Shown in pieces: positions 35,346 to 47,161 of a DNA stretch of 64,000 nucleotides. Both the position numbers and the translations under genes were made by a program. The stretch's first letter is position 1. Each line of letters opens with the position of its first letter. The notes beneath the pieces are model-generated. The model did not search any database. It had not been told where the DNA came from and saw only the letters and a list, made by a program, of their open reading frames with translations. Where the stretch lies: the NCBI RefSeq assembly GCF_000314735.2, contig NZ_KB375270.1, positions 2,790,001 to 2,854,000 on the forward strand, in the 5' to 3' direction. Source of the stretch: Afipia felis ATCC 53690. Its GTDB lineage: Bacteria > Pseudomonadota > Alphaproteobacteria > Rhizobiales > Xanthobacteraceae.

Positions 35346-36158
35346 TCAGCCGCCGATGCCAAGCACGTCGGCCATCGAATAATGTCCCGGCTTGCGGCCA
35401 CGCGCCCAGCACGCAGCCTTGATCGCGCCGCGCGCGAAAATCATTCGATCCTCCGCGCGATGGGTCAGCTCGATGCGCTCGTAAGGCCCCGAAAAGATCA
35501 CGCTGTGATCACCGGTGACGGTGCCGCCACGCAGCGTCGCGAAACCGATGTCGCCGCGGTTGCGCGCGCCGGTGTAACCGTCGCGCGACCGCACGGACTT
35601 GTCATCGAGCGCGATGCCGCGCCCTTCCGCCGCCGCCTGGCCGAGCAGATAGGCCGTGCCGGACGGCGCATCGATCTTGGCGCGGTGATGCATTTCCAGA
35701 ATTTCGATGTCGAAATCGTCGTCGAGCGATTTTGCGACCTGCTTCACCAAGGCGGCCAGCAGGTTTACGCCAAGGCTCATATTGCCGGACTGCACTACGA
35801 TGGCACGCTGGGTCACGCTCTTGATCACCGCGTTGTCGGACGCCGACAGGCCGGTGGTGCCGATGACATGCACGATACCGCGTTCAGCTGCGATCGCGAC
35901 ATTGGCGATGGTCGCCGCAGGCACCGTAAAATCGAGAATGCCATCGGCATCCTTCGACAGGGTCCACAAATCGGCTGACAGCGGAATGCCGTTGGGCGCA
36001 AGCCCGGCCAGCACGCCGGAATCCTGGCCGAGCAGTTCAGAGCCCGGCGCTTCCAGCGCGCCGACAAGCGTTGCGCCTTCGGTCTCCGCCAGCGCGCGGA
36101 TAAGCGTACGGCCCATCCGGCCGCCTGCACCCGCAACGATCAAACGCATATCCGACAT
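35346..36158 (-). CDS. dapB: 4-hydroxy-tetrahydrodipicolinate reductase
   Basis: 270 residues. Nucleotide loop [11 protein letters not shown] at residues 9-19 and the conserved catalytic stretch [15 protein letters not shown] are present. It carries out the NAD(P)H step of the diaminopimelate/lysine pathway, needed for peptidoglycan and lysine. Normal length. Upstream is pyrF, downstream gpmA, all on the minus strand. Confidence 0.97.
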   Translation of the reverse strand: MSDMRLIVAGAGGRMGRTLIRALAETEGATLVGALEAPGSELLGQDSGVLAGLAPNGIPLSADLWTLSKDADGILDFTVPAATIANVAIAAERGIVHVIGTTGLSASDNAVIKSVTQRAIVVQSGNMSLGVNLLAALVKQVAKSLDDDFDIEILEMHHRAKIDAPSGTAYLLGQAAAEGRGIALDDKSVRSRDGYTGARNRGDIGFATLRGGTVTGDHSVIFSGPYERIELTHRAEDRMIFARGAIKAACWARGRKPGHYSMADVLGIGG

Positions 36159-36259
36159 CTTACGGCCTCACATTGCTTTCGGGGTATAGCGGGGGCGGGC
36201 TGCGGCGGCAATCCGCTATCCGGTCCAAGGACTTCCGGATCAGGGACTTCAGGATGGCC

Positions 36260-36967
36260 TCAGGAGGCTGCTGCGATCTCCGCAACGATGGCCTGCGCCG
36301 CCGCTTTGGGATCCGCCGCTGCAACGATGGGTCGGCCGACCACAAGGTAATCGGACCCGGCAGCGATGGCGCGGCCGGGCGTCATCACCCGCTTCTGGTC
36401 GCCGAGCACGCTGCCCGCAGGGCGGATACCCGGCGTCACCAATGCGATGTCGCGGCCCAGGATGGCACGCAGATTTTCTGCCTCCTCGGCCGAGCAGACG
36501 ATGCCGTCGACGCCGAGCGCCTGCGCCTGCCGTGCGCGCTGCGCCACCATGTCGGCCACGCCGAGCGCGTAACCCGCTTCCTTGAGATCGCTCTCATTGT
36601 AGGAAGTGAGCACCGTCACCGCGAGAATCTTCAGACCGGAGCCACGGCTCGCCTCGACCGCGGCCTTCATGGTCTGCGGATAGGCATGCACGGTGAGAAA
36701 CGTCGCGCCGAGTTTGGCGATACCGGCCACACCGTTCGCCACCGTGTTGCCGATGTCGTGCAGCTTGAGATCGATGAACACCTTCTTGCCGGCGCGGATG
36801 AGATCGTGCGCCATCGGAAGCCCGCCCGCATAAGCGAGCTGATAGCCGATCTTGTAGAACGTCACGCTGTCGCCGAGCGTGGCGACAAGCTTTTCCGCTT
36901 CCGCCACGCCGGGCACGTCGAGGGCCACGATCATCCGGTCACGCGGATCGGTCGGTGTCTGCGTCAC
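36260..36967 (-). CDS. pyrF: orotidine 5'-phosphate decarboxylase
   Basis: 235 residues. The catalytic Asp-Lys-Asp tetrad region is [16 protein letters not shown], with FYKIGYQL and the phosphate-binding end [11 protein letters not shown]. It makes UMP in the last step of pyrimidine synthesis. The gene begins nine bases after the FMN reductase gene stop on the same strand and is 101 bases before dapB. Confidence 0.97.
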   Translation of the reverse strand: MTQTPTDPRDRMIVALDVPGVAEAEKLVATLGDSVTFYKIGYQLAYAGGLPMAHDLIRAGKKVFIDLKLHDIGNTVANGVAGIAKLGATFLTVHAYPQTMKAAVEASRGSGLKILAVTVLTSYNESDLKEAGYALGVADMVAQRARQAQALGVDGIVCSAEEAENLRAILGRDIALVTPGIRPAGSVLGDQKRVMTPGRAIAAGSDYLVVGRPIVAAADPKAAAQAIVAEIAAAS

Positions 36968-36976
36968 GTCATCTCC

Positions 36977-37546
36977 TCACATCATACGTTGCGCGGCGTC
37001 GATCAACGCCCGCACCAAAGCCTGCATTCCGGCAAATTCGTTATCGTCCTGCAGACGATCCATTCGGTCGAATGCATCGTTGCCGCGCGCGACGATCAGT
37101 TGCGGCGCGATCACCTCCGCACCGAAGCCCGCCGTCAACATCTGACGCAGCGTGACGGCTGCATAGATGCCGTCAGCGCGTTCCGATATGGACGCGATGG
37201 CGAACGGCTTGCCGCGAAAGGCGTGCTGCGGCGGCTCGTTGCGTTCGCGCACCGACGCCAGCCAATCGAGCGCATTGAGAAGCAATGGCGGCGGCAGCGC
37301 ATGCCGCTCCGGCGTCACCAGCATCACCGCGTGATGCGCGCCAATCATGCGCTTGAGATCGAGCGCAACGGAAGGTGTCGTGCTTTCGCCGTCCTCGTGC
37401 AGCGGCAATGCGAAATCGGCGAGTGAAATCCGCGTCGCCTCGTGGTCGGCGAGCGCGATCTCCTTGACGATGGCAGCGGCGAGGCGCACGTCGGCGGCGC
37501 TTTCGCGAACCGAGCCCGGAATGACGAGGATTTTGACTGCTGCCAT
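36977..37546 (-). CDS. NADPH-dependent FMN reductase family protein
   Basis: 189 residues with a flavodoxin-like fold. ILVIPGSVRESAADVRLA gives the FMN phosphate loop (G-S-x-R), and LVTPERHALPPPLLNALDW resembles the usual P-E-Y-x-x-S-x-P-x-x-L-K-N motif, although with changes (ERHALPP for EYxxSxP). It probably reduces FMN or quinones with NADPH; the altered loop may change substrate use. Upstream of pyrF and likely in the same transcript. Confidence 0.75.
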   Translation of the reverse strand: MAAVKILVIPGSVRESAADVRLAAAIVKEIALADHEATRISLADFALPLHEDGESTTPSVALDLKRMIGAHHAVMLVTPERHALPPPLLLNALDWLASVRERNEPPQHAFRGKPFAIASISERADGIYAAVTLRQMLTAGFGAEVIAPQLIVARGNDAFDRMDRLQDDNEFAGMQALVRALIDAAQRMM

Positions 37547-37603
37547 GCGCGCAGTCCTAAAACGCTTTTATGGATGGGGAAAATTGAACGGAGCGCAGCC
37601 GCG

Positions 37604-38200
37604 TCATGCCTTGCGATAGACCCAGACGCGTGCCGGCGGCACGTTCATCCAGATACGCTCGGAAGCCTGAGTCAGAACACCCGGCAGGGATTTCGGAATC
37701 GGCGGCGCAACGGAATAAGTGAACTGCACGAAGGGCGCGCCGGGAATCAACTTCATGAAGGCTTCGCGCATCAGCCGCAGCCGCGTCAGCATCGGCTTGG
37801 TGACCAGCGGCAGACCTGACACCACCGCGCTCGCGGGTTGCGCGATCGCAGCGAGCGTCTTGTCGAGTTGATAGGCATCACCCTGCACCACAGTCGCCTG
37901 CGGATAACGCTCGCGGAGCAGCGCGCAGAAACCGGGATTGAACTCGACAAGCACGAGGCGCTTCTGCTCGACGCCGTGCGCCACCAGCGCGTCGGTGATC
38001 GCGCCGGTGCCCGGCCCAAGTTCGATGACGGGTGCCTCGGATTGTTTGTCCACGTAGCTCGCCATGGTGCGCGCAAGCATTTTGCCCGAGGGCATCACCG
38101 CGCCCATGTGCAGCGGCTTTTCGATCCACGAACGAAGGAAGCGAACCTCATCGTCGAGGCGAAGAGGTTTTTTGAGGACGCGCGCGGACTCTAAAGCCAT
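37604..38200 (-). CDS. SAM-dependent methyltransferase, phospholipid N-methyltransferase-like
   Basis: About 198 residues. After HMGAVMPSGKMLARTMA, which matches the entry of the Sinorhizobium-type phosphatidylethanolamine N-methyltransferase/rRNA-dimethylase-like family, comes the SAM site VIELGPGTGAITDALV and VVQGDAYQLD. Members methylate phosphatidylethanolamine towards phosphatidylcholine, a common rhizobial lipid. The C-terminal YSVAPPIPKS and final WVYRK are also typical. I use the ATG at 38200; the longer frame begins at a TTG. No ribosome site is clear. It could instead act on another lipid or small molecule. Confidence 0.65.
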   Translation of the reverse strand: MALESARVLKKPLRLDDEVRFLRSWIEKPLHMGAVMPSGKMLARTMASYVDKQSEAPVIELGPGTGAITDALVAHGVEQKRLVLVEFNPGFCALLRERYPQATVVQGDAYQLDKTLAAIAQPASAVVSGLPLVTKPMLTRLRLMREAFMKLIPGAPFVQFTYSVAPPIPKSLPGVLTQASERIWMNVPPARVWVYRKA

Positions 38201-38296
38201 GGCGGGGGTACCAGCGGGGAGCCCGACGAGCCCGGGCTTTTTCAATTTTTCTTCACAAAGACGTACATAGGCAAAGTTAAACGGTCAAGTTTCCGC

Positions 38297-39430
38297 TCAG
38301 GCCGTTCCAGCCCGGTTGCCGAAGAAGTCCTTGACCATCTTGAAGAAACCCGCAGCCTCGGGTTGGGTTTCACCGGAGGAGAGTTTTTCGAACTCCGCCA
38401 GCAATTCCCTTTGTTTTTTGGTCAGATTCTGTGGTGTTTCGACCACAACCTGGACGTACATGTCGCCGGTCTGACGGGACCGCAACACCGGCATACCCTT
38501 GCCTGAAATCCGGAACCGGCGGCCCGACTGGGTGCCGGAGGGAACCTTGACCCGGGCCTTGCTGCCGTCGATCGCGGGAACCTCAAACTCGCCGCCAATC
38601 GCCGCCGTCACCATCGAGATCGGCACCCGGCAGTGGAGGTCGGCGCCGTCGCGCTGGAAAAGCTGGTGCGAGCTGACGGACAGGAAGATGTAGAGGTCAC
38701 CCGACGGGCCGCCCTGCACGCCCGCCTCGCCCTCACCGGAGAGGCGGATGCGGGTGCCGTCCTCGACACCGGCGGGAATATTCACAGACAGCGAACGGTC
38801 CTTGGTGGCGCGCCCCTGACCCCCACAGGCCGTGCACGGTGTGTCGATGCTCTGGCCGCGGCCATGACAGCTCGGGCAGGTGCGCTCCAGCGTGAAGAAA
38901 CCCTGCGCCTGGCGGACCCGACCAGCGCCGCCGCAGGTCGTGCAGACCTTCGGCTTGGTGCCGGGTTTGGCGCCGGTCCCCGAACAGACCTCGCAGGCGA
39001 CCGCGACCGGGATGTTGATCTGCGCGGTCTTGCCGAGGAAGGCTTCCTCGAGCGTGATTTCCATATTGTAGCGCAGGTCGGCGCCGCGCTCGCGGCCGCC
39101 GCCTCTGCCACGTCCGGCCATACCGAACAGGTCTTCGAAAATATCGGAGAAAGAGGAGGCAAAGCCCGCGCCGAAGCCGTGGCCCCCGCCGCCACCCATG
39201 CCCGGCTCGAACGCGGCATGGCCGTAGCGATCGTAGGCGGCGCGCTTGTTGCCGTCCTTGAGGACCTCATAGGCCTCGGAAATTTCCTTGAACCTGTGCT
39301 CGCACGCCGGATCACCCGGATTCTTGTCCGGATGCCATTTCATTGCGAGCTTGCGGAAGGCCGACTTCAGTCCCGCTTCGTCGACGGTGCGCTCAACTTC
39401 CAGCGTTTCGTAATAGCAAGTCTTGGACAT
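38297..39430 (-). CDS. dnaJ: molecular chaperone DnaJ
   Basis: 377 residues. The N-terminal J domain has the HPD triad ([10 protein letters not shown]), then a Gly/Phe-rich linker, four zinc-binding CxxCxGxG repeats ([32 protein letters not shown]) and the C-terminal substrate domains. It stimulates DnaK's ATPase and delivers unfolded proteins. It lies 96 bases after dnaK on the same strand, separated by a hairpin, so its expression is probably lower than dnaK's. Confidence 0.98.
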   Translation of the reverse strand: MSKTCYYETLEVERTVDEAGLKSAFRKLAMKWHPDKNPGDPACEHRFKEISEAYEVLKDGNKRAAYDRYGHAAFEPGMGGGGGHGFGAGFASSFSDIFEDLFGMAGRGRGGGRERGADLRYNMEITLEEAFLGKTAQINIPVAVACEVCSGTGAKPGTKPKVCTTCGGAGRVRQAQGFFTLERTCPSCHGRGQSIDTPCTACGGQGRATKDRSLSVNIPAGVEDGTRIRLSGEGEAGVQGGPSGDLYIFLSVSSHQLFQRDGADLHCRVPISMVTAAIGGEFEVPAIDGSKARVKVPSGTQSGRRFRISGKGMPVLRSRQTGDMYVQVVVETPQNLTKKQRELLAEFEKLSSGETQPEAAGFFKMVKDFFGNRAGTA

Positions 39431-39490
39431 GATCGGTCAGGGATAAATCTTTTCGAGTCCGGAAAACCTGAACGATAGCTCTTCCGCGAA

Positions 39491-39514
39491 GGCCCCTCCC
39501 TTGCGGGAGAGGCC
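39491..39514 (-). terminator. hairpin between dnaK and dnaJ, probable attenuator
   Basis: On the minus-strand RNA GGCCUCUCCC and GGGAGGGGCC pair over 10 bases (one G-U) around a GCAA tetraloop, just 12 bases after the dnaK stop. The following bases (UUCGCGG) do not include a long U run. It could reduce read-through into dnaJ or protect the dnaK 3' end, giving more DnaK than DnaJ. Confidence 0.6.
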
Positions 39515-39526
39515 CTCGTGAAGCGC

Positions 39527-41440
<1,914 letters not shown>

Positions 41441-41472
41441 TGTCCCTCTATCCTTCTTTTTGCGGCGGGTTG

Positions 41473-41493
41473 GCCGGGCCCTGTCGGCGCACC
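41473..41493 (+). repeat. direct repeat copy 1 in the dnaK upstream region
   Basis: GCCGGGCCCTGTCGGCGCACC here recurs at 41655-41674 with one C missing, 182 bases away on the same strand. The two copies flank the dnaK promoter. It could be a regulator site or a remnant of a small duplication. Confidence 0.6.
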
Positions 41494-41540
41494 GCACCCA
41501 ACCCCCAGAGAATCCAAAGCGCCGCCCTGCGACGCTCCGC

Positions 41541-41571
41541 CTCATATAGGAGGGGCGGTAGGGGCCGCAAG
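41541..41571 (-). promoter_or_regulatory. sigma-32 (RpoH) heat-shock promoter of dnaK
   Basis: Minus-strand reading gives CTTG (41571-41568), a 17-base spacer, then CCTATATGAG (41550-41541). This matches the alphaproteobacterial heat-shock promoter consensus CTTG-N17/18-CYTATnTnnG at every fixed position. It is about 100 bases before the dnaK ATG. No CIRCE element is visible, so HrcA is not expected to control dnaK here. Confidence 0.85.
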
Positions 41572-41654
41572 GACCGAAGGGGCGTAAAGCCGTTATTCGG
41601 AGGCATTTGTTTTCACCGGTTAACATCCCGGACAGGCTGTTTCGGGAACGGCGC

Positions 41655-41674
41655 GCCGGGCCTGTCGGCGCACC
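41655..41674 (+). repeat. direct repeat copy 2 in the dnaK upstream region
   Basis: A 20-base copy of the element at 41473-41493, identical except for one missing C. It lies 65 bases before the divergently read secreted protein gene, so the pair spans the shared control region. Confidence 0.6.
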
Positions 41675-41738
41675 CCGGAAGCTGCTATCGAACGCCCATC
41701 CATCGATCCGCCTCAATCGCGCGTCAGGGACACTAGCG

Positions 41739-42698
41739 ATGAAGACCATTTTGAAGACCTTTCGCCGGACGGCGCTGACGCTTCTCGCTCTGGCCTTCGC
41801 CGGATTGGCACTTCCTGCACACGCCGCCGATGCGGTTTTCCCGCAGGGTGTTCGCGTCGGCCTCGTCCCGCTCGGCGGCCTTGAGCCATCGACTCAGTTT
41901 TCCGGCTTCATCAGCGCCGACCAGAAGGTTCGGGTCGGCCTGTCCGAAATCCCCGAGGCAGCCTTCACGGCCGTCGAGACCGCGGTGAAGGAAAATTCCA
42001 CGCCCGCAGGCTCGCCGAAGCCGGAGGCCTTCTCCACCACCGCACGGCAGGGCTATTTGCTGACGGAAAGCGGCAAGGACGGCGACACCGAGGTTTCGAA
42101 CTACACGCTGCTGCTGCCGGGCAACAAATTCACCGGCTACGTCATCGTCCAGATACGCGGCGATGCGGGTGACGCCTATTCCGACACCAACATCCGCAAG
42201 ATGCTTACAAGCACGGTGACGCGGTCCGAAGTGCCGGTCGAGGAGCAACTCTCTCAGCTCAGCTTCAAACTCGGCGATCTCGCGGGCTTCAAGCATGTGC
42301 GCACCATCGCGCCGCGCTCGGCGGTGCTGCTCAGCGATGGCGACGACGATGCCAAGCTCGACAGCGCTGCCTACATCATGGTCGGCGTGATGCAGGGCGC
42401 GCCCGCCCAGCCGGACGATCGCGGCCGCTTCGCGCGCGACCTCGCCGCTAACATCGCGGGCCTGCGCGATGTCAAAATGACCAACAACGAGCCGTTGCGG
42501 ATCGACGGCAGCCCGGGTTTCGAGACACGCCTGGAAGGCGTGACCGGCACCGCGAACACGCCGGTGCGGGTGGTGCAATGGCTGCGCTTCGGCTCAGGGT
42601 CCGCGACGCTGCGCATTGTCGCAAGCGCACCGCAGTCCGAATGGTCGGAGGCCTTCACGCGTTTCCGCACCGTGCGCGACAGCATCAGCGCGAAATAA
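41739..42698 (+). CDS. exported protein of unknown function
   Basis: 319 residues with a clear signal peptide ([24 protein letters not shown], cleavage before ADAVFP). The mature protein begins [25 protein letters not shown] and has no motif I recognise; it looks like a soluble periplasmic protein with repeated segments about stability to oxidation-free folds (no cysteines seen). Divergent from dnaK and convergent with grpE. CAGGGA upstream of the ATG. Some Rhizobiales homologues appear to sit in the same place beside dnaK, which may mean a role in envelope stress, but that is inference. Confidence 0.7.
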   Translation: MKTILKTFRRTALTLLALAFAGLALPAHAADAVFPQGVRVGLVPLGGLEPSTQFSGFISADQKVRVGLSEIPEAAFTAVETAVKENSTPAGSPKPEAFSTTARQGYLLTESGKDGDTEVSNYTLLLPGNKFTGYVIVQIRGDAGDAYSDTNIRKMLTSTVTRSEVPVEEQLSQLSFKLGDLAGFKHVRTIAPRSAVLLSDGDDDAKLDSAAYIMVGVMQGAPAQPDDRGRFARDLAANIAGLRDVKMTNNEPLRIDGSPGFETRLEGVTGTANTPVRVVQWLRFGSGSATLRIVASAPQSEWSEAFTRFRTVRDSISAK

Positions 42699-42714
42699 CG
42701 CCGAGACGCTTCGA

Positions 42715-43314
42715 TCAGCTTGCGGATTTGGGTTCGTTCTTCGAGACCCCGACCAACGCCGGACGAAGCATGCGCTCGCCGATCATGTAGCCAGTCTGGA
42801 TCACCTGCACGACGGTGCCGGGCGCGACGGAATTGTCCGGCACCTCGTACATCGCCTGATGCACGTTCGGATCGAACTTCTCGCCCATCGGATCAAACTT
42901 CTTCACGCCGTTCTTCTCGAGCGAGCGGTGCAGCGAGCGCTCGGTCAATTCGACGCCTTCGATCAGCGCCGTGAGGCCCGCATCGGCGGTGGCACGGTCC
43001 TCCGCAGGCACCGCGTCGAGCGCGCGCTGCAGATTGTCGGCAATTTCCAGAATGTCGCGCGCGAAACCGGCGATGCCGTAGGCGCGTGCGTCCGCGACCT
43101 CACGCTGGGTGCGCTTGCGCAGGTTTTCCATCTCCGCCAGCGTGCGGAGCATCTTGTCCTTGGCGTCAGCCGCTTCCTTGACGAGCGCCTCGGAGGGCGT
43201 TTCCTCCGGATCGTCGGGCATGATGTACGGCTTGGAGACGCGCGGTTCGCCGGGCTTGCTGCCCGCGTTGTCCGCCGCTTCAGAAAATTCCTTCTGGCCG
43301 TCTTTGTCGGTCAT
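42715..43314 (-). CDS. grpE: nucleotide exchange factor GrpE
   Basis: 199 residues. An acidic, flexible N-terminus is followed by the long coiled-coil helix ([21 protein letters not shown]) and the C-terminal beta domain with [13 protein letters not shown] and [18 protein letters not shown]. It opens DnaK for ADP release and is a thermosensor. I take the ATG at 43314; the longer frame has no similarity. It lies 98 bases after hrcA on the same strand. Confidence 0.97.
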   Translation of the reverse strand: MTDKDGQKEFSEAADNAGSKPGEPRVSKPYIMPDDPEETPSEALVKEAADAKDKMLRTLAEMENLRKRTQREVADARAYGIAGFARDILEIADNLQRALDAVPAEDRATADAGLTALIEGVELTERSLHRSLEKNGVKKFDPMGEKFDPNVHQAMYEVPDNSVAPGTVVQVIQTGYMIGERMLRPALVGVSKNEPKSAS

Positions 43315-43412
43315 CACGCTTCCACTGTCTGATTGAACTGATTGAGGGGTGTTCTTGTTGGCATATCGTCGTTTGGCCGCCAAAATCAAGCGCAGCCGCC
43401 AGTCCAAAATAC

Positions 43413-44504
43413 CTATTTGCCGAGCATCTGGCTGACGATGCGCGCGGCATAGTCCACCATCGGGATGACGCGCGCGTAGTTCAGCCGCGTCGGACCGATC
43501 ACGCCGAGCACGCCGACGATACGGCCGGAACTATCGCGATAGGGCGCGGTGATGGTCGAGGAGCCCGACAGCGAAAACAGCTTGTTCTCCGAGCCGATGA
43601 AAATCCGCACGCCGTCGCCACGTTCGGCGAGGCCCAGCAGGTCGGCGACGCCCTTCTTGGTTTCCAGATCATCGAACAACAGGCGCACGCGCTCGAGATC
43701 TTCCATGGCGTGAAGATCTTCGAGCAGGTTGGCATGGCCGCGCACGATCAGGCGGCGTTCGTCGGTCGAGCCGCCCGACCATGAGGCGACGCCCGCCGAA
43801 ATGATCTTCTGCGTGAGCTGATCGAGCTCGTTGCGGCTTTGCGCCAGCGCCGCTTCGAGATCGGCGCGCGCTTCGCTCAACGTGCGGCCGCGGATGCGGG
43901 CGTTGAGGAAGTTCGAGGCCTCCACCAAGACCGAGGACGGCACGCCCGGCGGCAGCGGCAGAATGCGGTTTTCGATCTGCCCGTCTTCCGACACCAGCAC
44001 GACCAGCGCCTGTTCCGGCTCAAGCCGCACGAATTCGATGTGCTTCAGCCGCGCGTTGGACTTGCCCGTCAGCACCACGGCGGCGGCGCGGGTCAGGCCA
44101 GAGAGCCGCGTCATCGCATCGCTCAGCGTCGCCTCGATCGACTGCTGCTTGCCGATGGCGGCGAGCTGCGCCTGAATCGATTGCCGCTCGGATTCGGTGA
44201 GGTCCCCGACCTGCATCAGCGCGTCGACGAAGAAACGCAGACCGAGATCGGTCGGCAGACGGCCGGCGGAGGTGTGCGGCGCGTAGATCAGGCCGAGATG
44301 TTCGAGATCCGCCATGACGTTGCGCACCGAGGCCGGCGACAGCGGCACCGAGATCATGCGCGAAATGTTACGCGAGCCAACCGGCTCGCCGGTGGCGAGA
44401 TAGTTCTCGACAATTTGCCGAAAAATATCGCGCGAGCGCTCGTTAAGCTGGGACAGCGCCGCGCTCGGCGTGATCAGCGAGTCTTTCGGGTCGTGATGCG
44501 ACAA
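43413..44504 (-). CDS. hrcA: heat-inducible transcription repressor HrcA, TTG start
   Basis: 363 residues. A winged-helix DNA-binding domain ([32 protein letters not shown]) is followed by the GAF-like HrcA domain and C-terminal region. It represses groESL-type genes at CIRCE elements. The TTG at 44504 ([14 protein letters not shown]) is preceded by AGGAG with a 6-base gap and agrees with family N-termini; the ATG at 44525 has no ribosome site. First gene of the hrcA-grpE pair. No CIRCE sequence is evident in its own upstream region. Confidence 0.95.
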   Translation of the reverse strand: MSHHDPKDSLITPSAALSQLNERSRDIFRQIVENYLATGEPVGSRNISRMISVPLSPASVRNVMADLEHLGLIYAPHTSAGRLPTDLGLRFFVDALMQVGDLTESERQSIQAQLAAIGKQQSIEATLSDAMTRLSGLTRAAAVVLTGKSNARLKHIEFVRLEPEQALVVLVSEDGQIENRILPLPPGVPSSVLVEASNFLNARIRGRTLSEARADLEAALAQSRNELDQLTQKIISAGVASWSGGSTDERRLIVRGHANLLEDLHAMEDLERVRLLFDDLETKKGVADLLGLAERGDGVRIFIGSENKLFSLSGSSTITAPYRDSSGRIVGVLGVIGPTRLNYARVIPMVDYAARIVSQMLGK

Positions 44505-44659
44505 CCATGTCTCCTGTGGAAGCATCAATCTAATCCGGGGCTTAATGTGTTCCCCCCGCGCGCGGCTGACAAGCACCTTGATGCCTTTCGGCCTTGCCGC
44601 GCGCGGCGCACCCTCCTAAAAGCAGCCCCAAGATCCTTCCTGCTTTTTTGGAGAGAAAT
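44505..44659. promoter_or_regulatory. divergent hrcA/rph promoter region
   Basis: 155 bases. For hrcA (minus strand) TTGTCA then CACATT after 17 bases is a plausible housekeeping promoter, about 40 bases before the TTG start. A GCCGCGCGCGG / CCGCGCGCGGC inverted repeat spans roughly 44555-44608. For rph the start has GGAGAG just upstream, but no promoter is clear. Confidence 0.35.
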
Positions 44660-45376
44660 ATGCGTCCCAGCGGCCGCGCGCCCGACGAACTGCGCCCCGT
44701 CTCGCTCGAGCGCGGCGTGGTGAAATACGCCGAAGGTTCCTGCATGGTGAAATTCGGCGACACCCATGTGCTCGTCACCGCGACGCTGGAGGAACGGCTG
44801 CCGCCGTGGCTCAAGGGCCAGGGTCGCGGCTGGGTCACCGCCGAATACGGTATGCTGCCGCGTGCCACCCATGATCGCGTCCGCCGCGAGGCCTCCGCCG
44901 GCAAGCAGAGCGGCCGCACCGTCGAAATCCAGCGGCTGATCGGCCGTTCGCTGCGCACCACCGTCGATCTCGTTGCGCTCGGCGAACGCCAGATCACCGT
45001 TGACTGTGACGTGATCCAGGCCGACGGCGGCACCCGCACCGCCTCCATCACCGGCGCGTGGGTTGCGCTCGCCGATTGCCTGCAATGGATGAAGGCGCGC
45101 AACATGCTCAAATCCGATAACGTGCTGCGCGATAACGTCGCCGCAATCTCCTGCGGCATCTACAACGGCACGCCCGTGCTCGATCTCGACTACGCCGAGG
45201 ATTCGGAAGCGGAAACCGACGCCAATTTCGTCATGACCGGCGACGGCCGCCTCGTCGAGGTGCAGGGCACCGCCGAGCGGACGCCGTTCTCGCAGGACGA
45301 GTTCCTCAAGCTGATGGCGCTCGCGCAGAACGGCATCGGCCGTCTCGTCGAGTTGCAGAAGATCGCGATGGCTTAA
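44660..45376 (+). CDS. rph: ribonuclease PH
   Basis: 238 residues, full length. [19 protein letters not shown] at the start and the phosphate-dependent exoribonuclease core with [18 protein letters not shown] and [16 protein letters not shown] are all typical. It trims the 3' end of tRNA precursors with phosphate. Start at the ATG 44660 with GGAGAG upstream. Its TAA shares one base with the rdgB ATG (TAATG). Confidence 0.98.
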   Translation: MRPSGRAPDELRPVSLERGVVKYAEGSCMVKFGDTHVLVTATLEERLPPWLKGQGRGWVTAEYGMLPRATHDRVRREASAGKQSGRTVEIQRLIGRSLRTTVDLVALGERQITVDCDVIQADGGTRTASITGAWVALADCLQWMKARNMLKSDNVLRDNVAAISCGIYNGTPVLDLDYAEDSEAETDANFVMTGDGRLVEVQGTAERTPFSQDEFLKLMALAQNGIGRLVELQKIAMA

Positions 45377-46014
45377 TGTCCGACCACCGCAAGATCACAG
45401 GCCGCCTTGTCATCGCGACCCACAATTCCGGCAAGCTTGCCGAGATGCGCGAACTGCTCGCGCCTTACGGCATCGAGGCAGTGTCCGCGGGCGAACTGAA
45501 TCTGCCGGAGCCAGACGAGACCGGCACGACGTTTGTTGCCAACGCGCGGATCAAGGCGGAAGCTGCTGCGAAGGCAACCGGACTTCCCGCCTTCGCCGAT
45601 GATTCCGGCCTGTGCGTCGATGCGCTCGACAGCCAGCCAGGCATTTATTCGGCGCGCTGGGCCGGACCGTCCAAAGATTTCATGGCGGCGATGACACAGA
45701 TCGAGCGGCTGTTGCAGGAGCGCGGCGCGACCGAGCCTACAGAACGCAAAGCGCAGTTCGTATCCGCGCTGTGCGTGGCGTGGCCGGACGGACATCTTGA
45801 AGAAGTGGAAGAGCGTGTCGAGGGCCAGATGGTCTGGCCGCCGCGCGGCGATGCGGGCTTCGGCTACGACCCGGCATTTCTGCCGGACGGCCACACCCGC
45901 ACCTTTGGCGAGATGACGAGCATCGAGAAGCACGGACTGCCGCCGCTTGGCCTCGGCCTGTCGCACCGCGCGAAGGCGTTCGTGAAGCTCGCGGAGATCA
46001 GCCTTGCACGCTGA
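45376..46014 (+). CDS. rdgB: XTP/dITP pyrophosphatase (non-canonical purine NTPase)
   Basis: 212 residues. The nucleotide-binding [15 protein letters not shown] near residue 15 and [25 protein letters not shown] mark the RdgB/HAM1 family; [12 protein letters not shown] and LSHRAKAF at the C-terminus complete it. It removes ITP, dITP and XTP from the nucleotide pool. Coupled to rph and to hemW, whose TTG start lies 11 bases inside its end. Confidence 0.97.
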   Translation: MSDHRKITGRLVIATHNSGKLAEMRELLAPYGIEAVSAGELNLPEPDETGTTFVANARIKAEAAAKATGLPAFADDSGLCVDALDSQPGIYSARWAGPSKDFMAAMTQIERLLQERGATEPTERKAQFVSALCVAWPDGHLEEVEERVEGQMVWPPRGDAGFGYDPAFLPDGHTRTFGEMTSIEKHGLPPLGLGLSHRAKAFVKLAEISLAR

Positions 46015-47161
46015 CGCGCAAAATGCCTTCGGCGTTTACGTGCACTGGCCGTTCTGCCTGTCGAAATGTCCGTATTGCGACTTCAACAGCCACGTCCGCC
46101 ATACCGCGATCGACGAGGAGCGTTTTGCCCGCGCCTTTGCGCGCGAGATCGCAACCACGGCGGCGCGGGTTCCCGGCCGCACCGTAACCTCGATCTTTCT
46201 CGGCGGCGGCACGCCGTCGTTGATGAAGCCGCAGACGGTCGGCGCGATTCTCGACGCCATTGGCGAGCACTGGAACGTCGCCGGCAATGTCGAGGTCTCG
46301 CTTGAAGCGAATCCGACCAGCGTCGAGGCAACCCGCTTCGCGGGCTATCGCGCGGCGGGCGTCAACCGCGTTTCGCTCGGCGTACAAGCGCTCGACGATG
46401 CTTCACTGAAGGCGCTGGGCCGTTTGCACAGCGCCCGCGAGGCGCTCGATGCGGTTGCGATCGCGCGCGGCGCCTTCGACCGTTATTCGTTCGACCTGAT
46501 CTACGCGCGCCCTGACCAGAGCGCTGCTGCATGGACGCAGGAACTCAATCTCGCGATCTCGGAAGCGGCCGAGCATCTGTCGCTCTACCAACTGACCATC
46601 GAGGAAGGCACGCCGTTCTTCGGCCTGCACCGCGCGGGCAAACTCAAGACGCCCGATGAAGACCTCGCGCGCGCACTCTATGACGTGACGCAAGACGTCT
46701 GCGCAACGCACGGCCTTCCGGCCTACGAGATTTCCAACCACGCGCGCCCCGGTGCGGAGTGCCGCCACAACCTCGTTTACTGGCGCGGCCAGGAATATGC
46801 TGGCATCGGTCCCGGCGCGCATGGACGGCTCGACATCGGCGGCATCCGCCACGCGACCGCGACCGACAAGCGCCCGGAAGCATGGCTCCTGCGCGTCGAG
46901 GAGGACGGCCACGGCCTCGCCAGCGACGACCTGCTCGACAGCGAACAGCGCGCCGACGAATTTCTGCTGATGGGCCTGCGGCTCGCGGAAGGCATCGATC
47001 CGAAGCGCTATGCGGCCCTCGCCGGACGCCCGCTCGATCCGCACCGCATCGCCGCGCTGAAGGACGACGGTGCCATCGTCATGGACGACAACGGACGGCT
47101 GCGCGTGACGCAAGACGGCTTTCCGCTGCTCGACGCCGTCGTCGCCGATCTCGCGGCGTAA
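46004..47161 (+). CDS. hemW: radical SAM protein HemW, TTG start
   Basis: 385 residues. The [4Fe-4S]/SAM motif uses C18, C22 and C25 ([10 protein letters not shown]). The residue after CDF is not cysteine, which separates HemW from true coproporphyrinogen dehydrogenase Hem[11 protein letters not shown] and [13 protein letters not shown] are typical. HemW is thought to insert or traffic haem. The TTG at 46004 has GGAG eight bases upstream and overlaps the rdgB stop by 11 bases. The next in-frame ATG would lose the cluster region. Confidence 0.92.
   Translation: MHADAQNAFGVYVHWPFCLSKCPYCDFNSHVRHTAIDEERFARAFAREIATTAARVPGRTVTSIFLGGGTPSLMKPQTVGAILDAIGEHWNVAGNVEVSLEANPTSVEATRFAGYRAAGVNRVSLGVQALDDASLKALGRLHSAREALDAVAIARGAFDRYSFDLIYARPDQSAAAWTQELNLAISEAAEHLSLYQLTIEEGTPFFGLHRAGKLKTPDEDLARALYDVTQDVCATHGLPAYEISNHARPGAECRHNLVYWRGQEYAGIGPGAHGRLDIGGIRHATATDKRPEAWLLRVEEDGHGLASDDLLDSEQRADEFLLMGLRLAEGIDPKRYAALAGRPLDPHRIAALKDDGAIVMDDNGRLRVTQDGFPLLDAVVADLAA

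Noticed and set aside
41571..41739. Second sigma-32 promoter for the divergent exported protein
   Set aside because: No CTTG with a correctly spaced CYTAT on the plus strand.
43315..44660. CIRCE element (inverted repeat for HrcA) near hrcA or grpE
   Set aside because: I looked for the GCACTC-N9-GAGTGC pattern and found no convincing copy.
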